Source: Serratia sp. DD3
GTDB lineage: Bacteria > Pseudomonadota > Gammaproteobacteria > Enterobacterales > Enterobacteriaceae
NCBI RefSeq assembly: GCF_000496755.2
Contig: NZ_AYKS02000108.1
Location: forward strand, 1 to 64,000
Reading direction: 5' to 3'
DNA length: 64,000 nt
Of the stretch, positions 46,456-56,846 are shown piece after piece. The number at the start of each line of letters is the position of its first letter. The first letter of the stretch is position 1. The position numbers and the translations under genes are program-made. Below the pieces are notes generated by a model, which saw only the letters and a program-made list of their open reading frames with translations, did not search any database and was not told where the DNA came from.

Positions 46456-47307
46456 TCAAACAGAACTGGAGACATCCGTTGACGGAATAGCGTTTCGTAA
46501 CCAGCTTCCCCAACGACGCTGATAAAATGGCTGGGTATGATTGACCAAGTAGTGACTCACGCCACGCGCATTCTCTTCTACCAGACAAAAATCGACAGGG
46601 TCATCATTCGGTGCTGTTTCACTGGCCACCATGCCGGCTTCACTGATAAGTGCATCAATATCTGCCTGCTCACCTTTCACATCTAACCCAATCAGCAGAT
46701 TGGGCTGCTCATCAACCTCTCGGTCATGTATCAACGCCAGAAAAGCTCGCCGAACCAGCTTACGTTGACTAAATAAGGTGGTAAGTGCATCGATCATTGC
46801 CGCTGGATATTCAGTAGGTTGCCCCAACAGCAGTTGAGTTTCTTGTTCAATATCACGCTCAACGGGTTTCACTACCCCACCCGTGGCTAACAGCATGGCA
46901 ACTTCATCTGGGAAAAACTCTTTGCTGTATTCCGCTTTGGGGTTGAGAAACAGATGGTCTCCTTGGGTGATTTCAAACAGTACCCGCGTAGGCATAGCAA
47001 TAAAAGGGTGTTCCTCCTCCGCCACTGCCTGTTGTAACAACGCCAACGAGGAGAAGAAAGGCACCACACTGCTGCCATCTTGCTTTTCCCAGTGCTGAAT
47101 ATTCACCGGTGTTTCTGCATCCAGCGTGATTTCACCTTGCAGTTGCACCTGCTCACTGTCACCCAAAATATAGACCGTGGCATCCAGCAATTGGCGAAAA
47201 AATGCCGGACGATACGCCGGTTGTGATGCCGCTAATTTCAGCAGTTGTTCAAGCTCATCAGAGCCCGACATGGCATCATGCTCATTATGATGATGGTGGG
47301 TATTCAT
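46456..47307 (-). CDS. sseB: Enhanced serine sensitivity protein SseB
   Basis: 283 residues from the ATG at 47307, with GGAG upstream. Two SseB-type domains: an N-terminal one (about 15-140, LEQLLKLAASQPAYRPAFFRQLLD in part) and a C-terminal one (about 145-270). The His-rich start (HHHHNEHD) is a lineage feature. E. coli SseB overproduction raises serine sensitivity, but its molecular role is unknown. It lies after pepB, as in E. coli. Confidence 0.9.
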   Translation of the reverse strand: MNTHHHHNEHDAMSGSDELEQLLKLAASQPAYRPAFFRQLLDATVYILGDSEQVQLQGEITLDAETPVNIQHWEKQDGSSVVPFFSSLALLQQAVAEEEHPFIAMPTRVLFEITQGDHLFLNPKAEYSKEFFPDEVAMLLATGGVVKPVERDIEQETQLLLGQPTEYPAAMIDALTTLFSQRKLVRRAFLALIHDREVDEQPNLLIGLDVKGEQADIDALISEAGMVASETAPNDDPVDFCLVEENARGVSHYLVNHTQPFYQRRWGSWLRNAIPSTDVSSSV

Positions 47308-47325
47308 CGCCAACTCCAATGTATT

Positions 47326-47350
47326 AAGGGTTCAGCACCGCTGAACCCTT
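47326..47350 (-). terminator. Hairpin between pepB and sseB
   Basis: A perfect 10-bp inverted repeat (AAGGGTTCAG and CTGAACCCTT) with a 5-base loop lies 64 bases after the pepB stop and just before the sseB start. There is no long U-run, so it may only weaken read-through. Confidence 0.5.
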
Positions 47351-47413
47351 ATAAAATGTCATATCTGTGCACGTCAATTCACAAGGATGAGTGCGCCCCA
47401 GCCTGCCCTGCGG

Positions 47414-48709
47414 TTATTTAGCCTTACGCAGCAACAGATTTGCCAGCGTGCGCACCCCTAAGCCCGTCGCACCCGCCGACCACTGCTCGACCGCACCTTT
47501 GCGATAAGTGGCAGAACAGTCAATATGCAACCACCCTTGCTGGTAGTTCTTCACAAAATGCGATAGGAACGCCGCTGCGGTACTGGCACCTGCACTATGT
47601 GCTGCCCCTGCAATATTATTAAGATCGGCGAAGTTTGACGGCAATTGACCACGGTGGAATTCTGCCAATGGCAGGCGCCAGAATGGCTCTTGCTCCAGTT
47701 CAGCACTGACCAGCACCTCTTGCGCCAGTGCATCATCAAAGCTGAACAGCGCGTGATAGTCGTTACCTAATGCGGTTTTCGCCGCCCCGGTCAAGGTGGC
47801 ACAATCGATAATCAGTGCGGACTGTTGCTCACTGGCATCAATCAAACCATCTGCCAGCACCAAGCGCCCTTCGGCATCGGTATTCATCACTTCAACGGTT
47901 TTACCGTTACGGTAGCGAATAATGTCACCCAACTTGAATGCATTACCACTGACCAGATTATCGGCACAACACAAGAACAATTTGACGCGTTGCTGCAAAC
48001 CACGCAATACCGCCAACGCCAGTGCACCGGTGATGGTCGCAGCGCCCCCCATATCGGACTTCATGGAGTCCATAAAGGCGCTTTGTTTGAGGCTGTAGCC
48101 CCCTGAATCAAAAGTAATCCCTTTCCCTACCAAGCATGCAAACACCGAAGCATCCGGGTTACCTGTCGGGTTAAAATCCAGCGCTAATAGCACTGGCGGG
48201 CGCTCAGAACCGCGGCCAACACTATACAGGCCAGCATAGTTCTGCTCACGCAGATCTTCACCTTTGGTAATGCGATAGCTGATGGATTCACCCGCCACTT
48301 CACACATCAGATCAACGGCACGGGCAGCCAGTTGCTCTGGCCCCAACTCTTCCGCTGGCATATTGATGGTGTCACGTACCCAGTCAACCACCATTAGGCG
48401 TTGTTGCAGTTCCTGAGATTCCGCTGCGGGTAAAACAGCCCATTCAACACGGCGCTGCCCTTTCGGCCCGCGGAACCCCTGCCAGAATGCCCAGCTTTGC
48501 TCAAGGCCCCAACCATCACCGGCCAGCTTCACGTTTCTGATACCTTGACCATCTATTTTGCGTGCCGCCCGTTGAATCGCCCCGAGCTTGCTACCCGCAG
48601 CCAGATGGATAGTCATCCCTTGGTCATTGGTGCTCAACAACGCCTTGTCACCCCAGCGGGCATCTGCTGGCTGTTGTGATAGTGTGATCTGCATGATTTC
48701 AGTGGTCAT
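47414..48709 (-). CDS. pepB: Peptidase B (M17 leucyl aminopeptidase family)
   Basis: 431 residues. The metal and catalytic signature of M17 is [14 protein letters not shown]; other metal ligands are in [14 protein letters not shown]. PepB removes N-terminal residues from peptides in the cytosol. It follows iscX and precedes sseB, as in E. coli. A second Met four codons in could also be the start. Confidence 0.95.
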   Translation of the reverse strand: MTTEIMQITLSQQPADARWGDKALLSTNDQGMTIHLAAGSKLGAIQRAARKIDGQGIRNVKLAGDGWGLEQSWAFWQGFRGPKGQRRVEWAVLPAAESQELQQRLMVVDWVRDTINMPAEELGPEQLAARAVDLMCEVAGESISYRITKGEDLREQNYAGLYSVGRGSERPPVLLALDFNPTGNPDASVFACLVGKGITFDSGGYSLKQSAFMDSMKSDMGGAATITGALALAVLRGLQQRVKLFLCCADNLVSGNAFKLGDIIRYRNGKTVEVMNTDAEGRLVLADGLIDASEQQSALIIDCATLTGAAKTALGNDYHALFSFDDALAQEVLVSAELEQEPFWRLPLAEFHRGQLPSNFADLNNIAGAAHSAGASTAAAFLSHFVKNYQQGWLHIDCSATYRKGAVEQWSAGATGLGVRTLANLLLRKAK

Positions 48710-48803
48710 CGCGTTAACTCCGGATCATTCTTTGCTATACCTTGTACCCCCTGGCGTATTCAAGTTGCCAGGGAGTTAAGGGCTATTTGGCTGATGGTGC
48801 TCT

Positions 48804-49004
48804 TTATTGCGCTTCATCCAGCCAAACCAACAGGATCGCTTCCAGTATTTTTTCGTTGGATGCCTGTGGGTTGTCATCAAATTCTTCCAGTTGGCAGATC
48901 CATTGGTGCATATCGGTAAAGCGTACCGTGGTTGGATCGGTATCAGGGTAGGCGTCATACAACGCCTCACCAATTTCACGACTATCTGTCCATTTCAGGC
49001 CCAT
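48804..49004 (-). CDS. iscX: Fe-S assembly protein IscX
   Basis: 66 residues, a small acidic winged-helix protein ([20 protein letters not shown]). It binds IscS and iron and modulates cluster assembly in competition with frataxin. It is the last gene of the isc operon, 105 bases after fdx. Confidence 0.95.
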   Translation of the reverse strand: MGLKWTDSREIGEALYDAYPDTDPTTVRFTDMHQWICQLEEFDDNPQASNEKILEAILLVWLDEAQ

Positions 49005-49045
49005 TGTTATCTCCAGGCATTAAAATTACCGGTCACAAAACGGTT

Positions 49046-49115
49046 GTTTGAATAACGACTCAATTTAAATGACGGTTAAGTTTAAATCACGGCTACGTTT
49101 GAATGACGATCAATG
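49046..49115. repeat. Tandem repeat, four 17-bp units between iscX and fdx
   Basis: The core TTTGAAT or TTTAAAT recurs at 49047, 49064, 49081 and 49098, exactly 17 bases apart, each followed by (A/G/C)ACG. The last unit overlaps the fdx stop codon. The array lies within the isc transcript. It has no inverted symmetry strong enough to be a terminator. Confidence 0.75.
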
Positions 49116-49445
49116 CTCACGTGCATGGTTGATGGTATAGCGTGGTATTTCCACCACCAGATCTTCATCGCTGACACGTGCCTGACAACTCAAACGACTC
49201 TCGGGCTCCAGCCCCCAGGCTTTATCCAGCATGTCGTCCTCCAGCTCACTGCTTTCGTCGAGGGAATCAAACCCTTCGCGCACAATGCAATGGCAGGTGG
49301 TGCAAGCACAGGATTTCTCACAAGCATGCTCAATTTCAATGCCATTGCGCAATGCGACATCAAGGATGGTTTCCCCCACCTCGGCGTCCAACACCGCGCC
49401 CTCAGGACAATGATCTTGATTAGGTAAAAAAACAATTTTAGGCAT
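49110..49445 (-). CDS. fdx: Adrenodoxin-type [2Fe-2S] ferredoxin of the isc operon
   Basis: 111 residues with cluster cysteines C42, C48, C51 and C87 and the extra C46 characteristic of Isc ferredoxin. It supplies electrons for cluster assembly on IscU. It follows hscA with only 2 bases between the genes. Confidence 0.97.
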   Translation of the reverse strand: MPKIVFLPNQDHCPEGAVLDAEVGETILDVALRNGIEIEHACEKSCACTTCHCIVREGFDSLDESSELEDDMLDKAWGLEPESRLSCQARVSDEDLVVEIPRYTINHAREH

Positions 49446-49447
49446 GG

Positions 49448-51298
49448 TTAAACCTCATCCACAGAATGGCCTGCCAACGCACGACGAATCGAATTGTCCA
49501 TACGGCGCGCGGCAAAATCTTGAGTTGTTGCATCAACGTCTTTAATAGCGGCTTCAATAGCAGCAGGATCGGTACCTTGCATCACTTGCCGCAGGTTTGC
49601 TACCGCCTGGTTGATAGCCTGGCTTTCTGCTTCACTGAGTAACGCGGCATCGCTGGCCAACGCCCCTTGCAAGCTTTCCAGTACCCGAGAAGCTTCAACC
49701 TGCTGCTCTGCCAGTTTGCGGGCGCCAATATCGCTTTGCGCATTGGCCATGGAATCTTTGATCATCCCGGCAATTTCCGCATCAGACAAACCATAGGAAG
49801 GCTTCACCTGAATAGAGGCTTCAACCCCCGTGGATTTCTCCATCGCCGTGACACTCAACAGACCATCGGCATCGACCTGAAAAGTTACCCGAATATGCGC
49901 GCCACCCGCAGCTAGCGGAGGTAAACCACGTAGCGTAAAACGCGCCAGCGAGCGGCAATCGGCCACCAGTTCGCGCTCCCCCTGCAGGACATGAATCATC
50001 ATGGCGCTCTGACCATCTTTGAAGGTGGTGAACTCTTGCGCACGGGCCACTGGGATGGTGGTATTACGGGGGATCACTTTCTCAACCAGGCCCCCCATGG
50101 TTTCCAACCCCAGCGATAATGGGATCACATCCAGCAGCAGCATTTCGCTGTCTGGCTTGTTACCCACCAGAATATCGGCCTGAATAGCCGCACCGATAGC
50201 CACCACTTGATCCGGATCGATGGATGTCAGTGGGGTACGGCCAAAAAATGCCCCCACCTGCTCACGCACCAGCGGAACACGAGTGGACCCACCGACCATC
50301 ACCACCGCCAAGACCTCATCTATTGTAACTTCAGCATCTTTAAGTGCACGACGGCACGCCAACAGCGTGCGTTTCACCAAAGCAGCAATCAGCGTTTCAA
50401 ACTGTTCACGGGTCACTTCCCCTTGCCAACCCGCCACATTGACCTGTGTGCTTGGTGCTTCACTGAGCGCAATTTTGGCCGCAATGGCGGCATCCAGCAA
50501 TTGACGCTGCACCCCGTGGTCACTGCGATCAGCAACACCGGCTTGCTCACGCAACCAATCTGCCAGCAAATGATCGAAATCGTCACCACCAAGCGCTGAA
50601 TCACCGCCGGTAGCTAAAACTTCAAACACACCACGGCTGAGGCGCAGAATCGAAATATCGAAGGTGCCGCCCCCCAGATCGTAGACAGCAATCACCCCTT
50701 CCTGCCCAGAATCCAACCCGTAGGCAATCGCCGCCGCAGTGGGTTCGTTCAACAAGCGCAACACATGCAGACCAGCCAAGCGCGCCGCATCTTTAGTCCC
50801 TTGCCGTTGAGCATCATCAAAATAGGCAGGAACGGTGATCACCACACCATCGAGCTCGCCGTCTAATGCCTCTTTGGCACGTTCAGTCAATGCTTTGAGA
50901 ATATCCGCAGAGACGCCCACCGGGTTAACCACGCCAGCGGGGGTGACCATCATCGGTAGACCATTGTCACTGGGCTGGAACTGATACGGCAGGTTGGGAT
51001 AGCGTTGCAGCACATCAACCAGAGAGCGCCCCATCATGCGTTTGACAGAACTGATGGTATTGACCGGATCCTGTGCCGCTTGGGCACGAGCAGCCCAACC
51101 GACATGGTATTCGTCCGCCTGGTAATGGACAACTGAAGGTAACAGATAGCGCCCTTGCGCATCAGGCAATACTTCTGCCTGCCCACTGCGAACCGTAGCC
51201 ACCAACGAGTTGGTGGTGCCCAAGTCAATACCTGCAGCCAGACGGCGCTGGTGCGGCGCAGCACTAAGGCCAGGTTCACTAATTTGTAATAAGGCCAT
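49448..51298 (-). CDS. hscA: Hsp70-type chaperone HscA
   Basis: 616 residues: ATPase domain ([31 protein letters not shown]) and substrate-binding domain. It recognises the LPPVK motif of IscU, which is present in the iscU product here, and with HscB drives cluster transfer to target proteins. It follows hscB on the minus strand in the normal order. Confidence 0.97.
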   Translation of the reverse strand: MALLQISEPGLSAAPHQRRLAAGIDLGTTNSLVATVRSGQAEVLPDAQGRYLLPSVVHYQADEYHVGWAARAQAAQDPVNTISSVKRMMGRSLVDVLQRYPNLPYQFQPSDNGLPMMVTPAGVVNPVGVSADILKALTERAKEALDGELDGVVITVPAYFDDAQRQGTKDAARLAGLHVLRLLNEPTAAAIAYGLDSGQEGVIAVYDLGGGTFDISILRLSRGVFEVLATGGDSALGGDDFDHLLADWLREQAGVADRSDHGVQRQLLDAAIAAKIALSEAPSTQVNVAGWQGEVTREQFETLIAALVKRTLLACRRALKDAEVTIDEVLAVVMVGGSTRVPLVREQVGAFFGRTPLTSIDPDQVVAIGAAIQADILVGNKPDSEMLLLDVIPLSLGLETMGGLVEKVIPRNTTIPVARAQEFTTFKDGQSAMMIHVLQGERELVADCRSLARFTLRGLPPLAAGGAHIRVTFQVDADGLLSVTAMEKSTGVEASIQVKPSYGLSDAEIAGMIKDSMANAQSDIGARKLAEQQVEASRVLESLQGALASDAALLSEAESQAINQAVANLRQVMQGTDPAAIEAAIKDVDATTQDFAARRMDNSIRRALAGHSVDEV

Positions 51299-51416
51299 AT
51301 ATCAAAGCTTCCACAATCAAAAATATCTCCCCTCTCTTGCAAGCCACCGCATGGTGCATGGTGGCGATAGCGCCAAACCCTTGTTGCCAGATTAACGCTT
51401 GCAAAGTATCAGGTGA

Positions 51417-51938
51417 TTACTCAAACCCCAGCAGTTTTTCTTCTAGTTGTTCAACCTGTTGCTGTAGTTTGTCCAAAAAACGTAGTTTCCGCACGCTGTC
51501 GGCCGCCACTTCCCATTGCTGGTTATCCAACTCCTGTACCATCTGCCTACTACGTTGTTGGCAACTGGTATTCAGACGCGCAGTAAAAGCAGCCAGCGCC
51601 TCCGAAGCATCGGGTTGATGTGCAATGGCATCAAGCTCTTCACGTAACTCCAACTGCTCCATCAAGAATGCAGGATCACGCAGAGTATGTTGCTCATTAC
51701 GCAGATCAAAGCCGTGCAAAGATAACATATACTCGGCCCGTTTTAACGGATGCTTGAGTGATTGATAGGCTTCATTAATGGTTGCCGCCTGCTGCAATGC
51801 CATCAGGCGTTCACGTTCTGGTTGGGTAGCGAAACGGTCGGGGTGAAATTGGCGCTGCAGATCCTGATAGCGCGAAGTCAACAAGCTGCCGTCCACACTG
51901 TAACAAACTGGCAGCCCGAATAAAGTAAAGTAATCCAT
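51417..51938 (-). CDS. hscB: J-domain co-chaperone HscB
   Basis: 173 residues: an N-terminal J domain with HPD in FHPDRFATQ (about residues 37-39) and a C-terminal three-helix bundle that binds IscU. It stimulates HscA and brings it IscU. The gap of 118 bases to hscA is larger than usual. Confidence 0.96.
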   Translation of the reverse strand: MDYFTLFGLPVCYSVDGSLLTSRYQDLQRQFHPDRFATQPERERLMALQQAATINEAYQSLKHPLKRAEYMLSLHGFDLRNEQHTLRDPAFLMEQLELREELDAIAHQPDASEALAAFTARLNTSCQQRSRQMVQELDNQQWEVAADSVRKLRFLDKLQQQVEQLEEKLLGFE

Positions 51939-52084
51939 AATATGCTCTGGGCATTGAATTCTAAATAATTCAAGCTGCGATAGGTCGGTGAACCCTCGAA
52001 AACCCGCTATCTAGCTCACTCAAGCAGCAGGGAATTTACTGCTGCTTGAAAAAACCGAGCCGTAACGGAGAACGCCATCAATGA

Positions 52085-52408
52085 TCAGACGTTAAAACTT
52101 TCGCCGCAGCCACATTCACTAGTAACGTTCGGGTTGTTGAACTTGAAACCTTCGTTCAAACCTTCTTTGACGAAATCAAGTTCGGTCCCATCAAGATAGA
52201 CCAGGCTCTTGCTGTCAATAATCACTTTGACGCCTTTGTTTTCAAAAACGATGTCGTCATCGTTTTTTTCATCAACAAATTCGAGCACATACGCCATTCC
52301 AGAACAGCCAGAAGTTCGCACTCCCAAGCGCAATCCAAGACCTTTGCCACGGTGGTTCAAAAATGCCTGAACGCGCTGCGCAGCGCTGTCACTCATGGTT
52401 ATTGACAT
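52085..52408 (-). CDS. iscA: A-type Fe-S carrier IscA
   Basis: 107 residues with the three conserved cysteines C35, C99 and C101 (ECGCGE). It delivers clusters or iron to apoproteins. The gap between iscU and iscA in this operon is widened by an interspersed repeat (52459-52584). Confidence 0.97.
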   Translation of the reverse strand: MSITMSDSAAQRVQAFLNHRGKGLGLRLGVRTSGCSGMAYVLEFVDEKNDDDIVFENKGVKVIIDSKSLVYLDGTELDFVKEGLNEGFKFNNPNVTSECGCGESFNV

Positions 52409-52458
52409 AGCAACCTCATTCGAAGCCAGGCCCGACTACGCGGGCCAAATAACAAGTT

Positions 52459-52584
52459 ATATACCCAAATTCAATCAAGTTACAGGTAGGCGGCAATTGA
52501 GCAAATCCCTAGCAACATAGCCAACTATGTGACTAGGGTGAACGAAAGCAGCCAACAACCCTGTGGTTTGATTGCCGACGGGTA
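52459..52584. repeat. Interspersed repeat with imperfect terminal inverted repeats, copy 2
   Basis: This shorter relative of the 34867-35072 element lies in the opposite orientation. Its left end (ATATACCCAAATTCAATCAA followed by ACAGGTAGGCGGCAA) and right end (complement TACCCGTCGGCAATCAAAC) match those of copy 1; the interior differs. It sits between the iscU stop and iscA, inside the isc transcript. Confidence 0.7.
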
Positions 52585-52587
52585 AAA

Positions 52588-52974
52588 CTACTTAGTGCCG
52601 TGCTTGCTCTTATAGTCAGCAATCGCTGCTTTAATGGCATCTTCTGCCAGAATTGAGCAGTGAATCTTAACGGGGGGCAACTCCAGTTCCTCAGCAATCT
52701 GGGTATTTTTAATCGCTTCGGCCTGATCAAGAGATTTACCCTTCATCCACTCGGTCACCAAGGAACTTGAGGCAATGGCAGAACCACAACCGTAGGTCTT
52801 GAAACGGGCATCTTCAATAATGCCTTCATCGTTAACTTTGATCTGCAGTTTCATCACATCACCACAGGCCGGTGCACCTACCATCCCACTACCGACGGTT
52901 GGATCTTCATTATCAAACGATCCCACGTTACGTGGATTTTCGTAATGGTCTATTACTTTTTCGCTGTATGCCAT
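52588..52974 (-). CDS. iscU: Fe-S cluster scaffold IscU
   Basis: 128 residues with cluster ligands C37, C63 and C106 and the chaperone recognition motif LPPVK at 99-103. It receives sulfur from IscS and assembles [2Fe-2S] clusters. It follows iscS after 24 bases. Confidence 0.98.
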   Translation of the reverse strand: MAYSEKVIDHYENPRNVGSFDNEDPTVGSGMVGAPACGDVMKLQIKVNDEGIIEDARFKTYGCGSAIASSSLVTEWMKGKSLDQAEAIKNTQIAEELELPPVKIHCSILAEDAIKAAIADYKSKHGTK

Positions 52975-52998
52975 GACGTTGCTCCTAAATCCTGAGAA

Positions 52999-54213
52999 TT
53001 AATGATGTGCCCATTCGATGCTGTTGATATCCACACCCTGCTTGTACATGTCCCACAATGGGGAGAGTTCACGCAGACGGCCAATGGATTTACGTACCAG
53101 CGAAATGGTGTAATCGATCTCTTCTTCGGTCGTGAAACGCCCAAGAGAAAAACGAATCGAGCTGTGTGCCAACTCATCACTCATCCCCAGCGCGCGCAGC
53201 ACATAGGAAGGTTCCAGGCTGGCAGAAGTACAGGCAGAACCGGATGAAACAGCCAAATCTTTCAGCGCCATGATCAACGACTCGCCTTCAACATAGTTGA
53301 AGCTGACGTTGAGAATGTTTGGCGCCCCATGCTCTAAATCACCGTTCAGATAGACTTCTTCCATATCTTTCACACCATTCCACAAACGATCACGCAAGCT
53401 ACTCAAGCGTGCCATTTCAGTGGACATTTCTTCCTTGGCGATACGATAGGCTTCACCCATGCCAACAATCTGGTGGACTGGCAATGTACCGGAGCGCATA
53501 CCACGCTCATGCCCACCACCGTGAATTTGCGCTTCAATACGGATACGTGGCTTACGGCGCACATACAGGGCACCAATACCTTTAGGACCATAAGTTTTAT
53601 GACCAGTGAAGGACATCAAATCCACTTTCAATTTACTCAGGTCGATAGGCAATTTGCCCACGCTCTGCGTCGCATCAACATGGTAGATAATACCACGGGC
53701 ACGACACATTTCGCCGATGGTTTCAATATCCTGCACCACACCAATTTCGTTGTTCACATGCATAATGGAAACCAGAATGGTGTCTTCGCGCATCGCCGCA
53801 GCAAGGGTATCGAGATCGATAATGCCGTTGCTCTGAGGGGCCAGATAAGTGACCTCAAAGCCTTCACGTTCGAGTTGGCGACAAGTATCCAGCACCGCTT
53901 TATGCTCGGTTTTACTGGTAATAATGTGCTTGCCTTTCTTGTGATAGAAATTAGCTACACCCTTGATCGCCAGGTTATTAGACTCGGTAGCCCCAGAAGT
54001 GAACACAATCTCACGCGGGTCTGCGCCAACCAGTTCAGCTATTTGATTACGGGCGATATCGACAGCCTCTTCCGCCTGCCACCCGAAACGGTGGGAGCGA
54101 GATGCCGGGTTACCGAAAGTACCGTCGAGGGTTAAAAACTGCATCATCTTCTGCGCAACTCGCGGGTCGACCGGTGTGGTTGCCGAGTAGTCCAGATAAA
54201 TCGGTAATTTCAT
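52999..54213 (-). CDS. iscS: Cysteine desulfurase IscS
   Basis: 404 residues from [17 protein letters not shown]; the 21 codons before it in the same frame are not conserved. A PLP enzyme: the lysine is in [12 protein letters not shown] and the persulfide-forming cysteine in [12 protein letters not shown]. It supplies sulfur to IscU and for tRNA thiolation and other pathways. Confidence 0.98.
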   Translation of the reverse strand: MKLPIYLDYSATTPVDPRVAQKMMQFLTLDGTFGNPASRSHRFGWQAEEAVDIARNQIAELVGADPREIVFTSGATESNNLAIKGVANFYHKKGKHIITSKTEHKAVLDTCRQLEREGFEVTYLAPQSNGIIDLDTLAAAMREDTILVSIMHVNNEIGVVQDIETIGEMCRARGIIYHVDATQSVGKLPIDLSKLKVDLMSFTGHKTYGPKGIGALYVRRKPRIRIEAQIHGGGHERGMRSGTLPVHQIVGMGEAYRIAKEEMSTEMARLSSLRDRLWNGVKDMEEVYLNGDLEHGAPNILNVSFNYVEGESLIMALKDLAVSSGSACTSASLEPSYVLRALGMSDELAHSSIRFSLGRFTTEEEIDYTISLVRKSIGRLRELSPLWDMYKQGVDINSIEWAHH

Positions 54214-54268
54214 TGCTCTTTTACTCCGTACATCACTTCCAAAAACAGATAAATGAGTCACTGACTGC

Positions 54269-54751
54269 TTATGCACGCAGATTCACGTTGATCTTTTCTT
54301 GCTGACGCTCATCAAGAGTACGGCGCTGACGATTTGCCACCTCCAGCACATCCTGATCATTAACCAGTTCAGCCAACGTGATGCCATTCAGAAACCCGCT
54401 AATACGATCACTCAGGTCACTCCATAAGGAGTGGGTCAGACAGCGGCCCCCCCCTTGGCAACCCTCTTTGCCTTGGCAGCGGGTGGCATCTACTGACTCA
54501 TCCACTGCAGAGATCACTGCACCAACGGCGATATCACCCATATCCTTGCCCAGCAGATAACCACCACCTGGACCACGCACACTGGCCACCAGGCCATTCT
54601 TGCGCAGACGGGAAAAAAGTTGTTCCAGATAAGAGAGTGAAATACCCTGACGTTCGGAAATATCCGCCAGTGGTACTGGCCCTTTCTGGGAGTGTAATGC
54701 CACATCAAGCATCGCTGTCACGGCATAACGCCCTTTAGATGTCAGTCTCAT
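54269..54751 (-). CDS. iscR: Fe-S sensing repressor IscR
   Basis: 160 residues. The N-terminal Rrf2-type winged helix (1-65) precedes the cluster ligands C92, C98, C104 and H107. With its [2Fe-2S] cluster it represses the isc operon at type 1 sites, one of which lies upstream here. It is the first gene of the operon, 55 bases before iscS. Confidence 0.98.
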   Translation of the reverse strand: MRLTSKGRYAVTAMLDVALHSQKGPVPLADISERQGISLSYLEQLFSRLRKNGLVASVRGPGGGYLLGKDMGDIAVGAVISAVDESVDATRCQGKEGCQGGGRCLTHSLWSDLSDRISGFLNGITLAELVNDQDVLEVANRQRRTLDERQQEKINVNLRA

Positions 54752-54794
54752 AGCTAGTGATTACCTATTGGTCGAACATGTAGTAGAGTCTGAC

Positions 54795-54819
54795 ATTCCT
54801 GACTAAAACAGTCAACTAT
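54795..54819 (-). promoter_or_regulatory. Type 1 IscR-binding site in the isc promoter
   Basis: Read on the minus strand, this 25-bp site fits the type 1 consensus ATASYYGACT-N5-AGTCRRSTAT at all but one position. It contains TTGACT, a good -35 hexamer. It lies 44 bases before iscR. A weaker half-site (ATAGTTGAGT) follows upstream at about 54826-54845. Confidence 0.75.
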
Positions 54820-54893
54820 TTAACCGCACTATTTACTCAACTATTGAGCCTTTTTATACGACTTGTCTCTGGCTGTGAACCTGTTGCCTGGGT

Positions 54894-54970
54894 CACTCAA
54901 ACTTCTTACCTAGGGCATTCAAGCTAATTACCAAGAACATTCAAACTTCTTACCAGGAACATTCAAACAA
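54894..54970. repeat. Tandem repeat, 22-bp units between iscR and trmJ
   Basis: The core CA(C/T)TCAA(A/G)C begins at 54894, 54916, 54938 and 54960, exactly 22 bases apart, with spacers like TTCTTACC. The fourth unit is partial. It lies upstream of the isc promoter and after trmJ. Confidence 0.8.
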
Positions 54971-55022
54971 CGGTCGCCAAACCCGACCCGGTAACGCGGC
55001 CCGACCCTGCATGTTACCAAGA

Positions 55023-55757
55023 TTAATTGCCTTGATTTTTATCCTGTTTTTCGATCGATGCCAGCATCCCGCGCAAAATATTCAGTTCCTGCTCTTCTGG
55101 CCGCGCCCGAGCAAATAAACGCCGCAAGCGCCCCATCACCTGGCCGGGATTCGCCGCACGGATAAAGCCGGTATGTACCAAGGTCTGCTCCAGATGCTGA
55201 TAAAACCGTTCAAGATCGTCCACCAGCGGATAGAGCGTTTCTGCCGGTACTGGCGCGCCTTCCTGTTGGCGGTCGAGGTAAGCGACACGCACTTCATAGG
55301 CCAGGATCTGTACTGCCATCGCCAGGTTCAACGAGCTGTAATCGGGATTGGCCGGGATCGCCACATGATAGTGACACTTCTGCAATTCATCATTAGTTAG
55401 GCCAACACGTTCACGGCCAAAGACTAATGCCACCGGCCCCTGTTCGCTTTCCTGTACGGCTCGCACCCCACAGGTTCGAGGCTCTAACATCGGCCAGGGT
55501 AAAGTTCTTGAGCGCGCGCTAGTGCCTACCACCAGACGGCAACCCGCAATGGCGGCATCAAAAGTATCAACCAGCGTGGCATTACCAATAACGTCGCTGG
55601 CACCTGCAGCCAAGGCGATAGCCTGTGAATCAGGTTTTACCAGCGGATTAACCAGATAGAGGTTGGTTAAGCCCATGGTTTTCATGGCGCGGGCGGTGGA
55701 GCCCATATTACCGGTATGGGAAGTCTCAACCAAAACAATGCGGATGTTGTGCAGCAT
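55023..55757 (-). CDS. trmJ: tRNA (cytidine/uridine-2'-O-)-methyltransferase TrmJ
   Basis: 244 residues from [20 protein letters not shown]; the upstream 22 codons in frame are not conserved. A SPOUT-family methyltransferase with the SAM knot motifs ([26 protein letters not shown]). It methylates position 32 of several tRNAs. It lies between iscR and divergent suhB, as in E. coli. Confidence 0.96.
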   Translation of the reverse strand: MLHNIRIVLVETSHTGNMGSTARAMKTMGLTNLYLVNPLVKPDSQAIALAAGASDVIGNATLVDTFDAAIAGCRLVVGTSARSRTLPWPMLEPRTCGVRAVQESEQGPVALVFGRERVGLTNDELQKCHYHVAIPANPDYSSLNLAMAVQILAYEVRVAYLDRQQEGAPVPAETLYPLVDDLERFYQHLEQTLVHTGFIRAANPGQVMGRLRRLFARARPEEQELNILRGMLASIEKQDKNQGN

Positions 55758-55944
55758 ACAAACTCTGAATAGTAGAAGAAAATCGCCATATCCTAACACA
55801 GGCATCTCACCAAGTTCATGCAAGTTTCCGCCTCTTGTCTAGCCACATGGATTCAATTTGCATCAACTCAGGCATAGGTATTTTGCCAAACACCTGCTAT
55901 AATCCGCGCGTTTCTCGTTCTTTAACATCCTGTGGAAAATGCCC

Positions 55945-56748
55945 ATGCATCCGATGCTGACTATCGCTGTGCGCGCTGCGCGTAAAGCGGGTAACTTGAT
56001 TGCCAAAAATTACGAAACGCCTGACTCTGTAGAAACAACGCAGAAAGGTTCAAATGACTTTGTTACTAACGTTGATCGTGAAGCTGAACGTCAGATCATT
56101 GAAATTATCCGTAAGTCTTACCCCAAACACACCATAATCGGTGAAGAATGTGGTGAGTTAGCGGGTGAAGATCAAGATGTACAATGGGTAATTGATCCAT
56201 TGGATGGCACCACCAACTTTGTCAAACGCTTCCCACACTTCTCCGTCTCCATTGCTGTACGCATTAAAGGCCGTACCGAAGTGGCGGTGGTTTATGACCC
56301 GATGCGCAACGAACTGTTCACCGCAACCCGTGGTCAAGGTGCGCAACTCAACGGTTACCGTCTACGCGGCACCAATGCCAAAGACCTGGATGGCACCATC
56401 CTGGCCACCGGCTTCCCCTTCAAAGCCAAACAACATGCTCCCTCTTATATTAATCTGATCGGTAAACTGTTTACCCAGTGTGCGGATTTCCGCCGTACCG
56501 GTTCCGCAGCACTTGATCTGGCCTATGTCGCCGCTGGCCGTGTTGATGGCTATTTTGAAATCGGCCTAAAACCTTGGGACTTCGCGGCAGGTGAATTGCT
56601 GGTCCGTGAATCTGGCGGGGTAGTCACCGATTTTGTGGGCGGTCATAATCACTTGAACTCTGGCAATCTGGTTGCCGGTAACCCACGGGTGGTGAAATCG
56701 CTGCTATCAGTGATGCGTGAAGAACTGAGTGAAGCGCTGAAGCGTTAA
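55945..56748 (+). CDS. suhB: Inositol-1-monophosphatase / Nus-factor SuhB
   Basis: 267 residues from MHPMLTIAVRAARKAG. The metal-binding motifs are GEECGE, DPLDGTTNF and the C-terminal KPWDFAAGELLV. It dephosphorylates myo-inositol phosphates and takes part in rRNA transcription antitermination with NusA and NusB. The locus matches E. coli. Confidence 0.96.
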   Translation: MHPMLTIAVRAARKAGNLIAKNYETPDSVETTQKGSNDFVTNVDREAERQIIEIIRKSYPKHTIIGEECGELAGEDQDVQWVIDPLDGTTNFVKRFPHFSVSIAVRIKGRTEVAVVYDPMRNELFTATRGQGAQLNGYRLRGTNAKDLDGTILATGFPFKAKQHAPSYINLIGKLFTQCADFRRTGSAALDLAYVAAGRVDGYFEIGLKPWDFAAGELLVRESGGVVTDFVGGHNHLNSGNLVAGNPRVVKSLLSVMREELSEALKR

Positions 56749-56767
56749 TGTTTTAATTTCTGCGATA

Positions 56768-56798
56768 ACCAAGGTAACTGCCAGAGCGTTACCTTGGT
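56768..56798 (+). terminator. Hairpin after suhB
   Basis: A perfect 11-bp stem (ACCAAGGTAAC and GTTACCTTGGT) 20 bases after the suhB stop, followed by a pyrimidine-rich stretch (CTCTCCTTGCTGTTC). It is a probable terminator with a weak U-tract. Confidence 0.6.
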
Positions 56799-56846
56799 CT
56801 CTCCTTGCTGTTCAAAATAATAACTTGTACTTAAAATAAGCAAAGG

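Noticed and set aside
53473..54135. 220-codon plus-strand frame opposite iscS
   Set aside because: It is long only because of the codon pattern of iscS on the other strand; no domain or start site.
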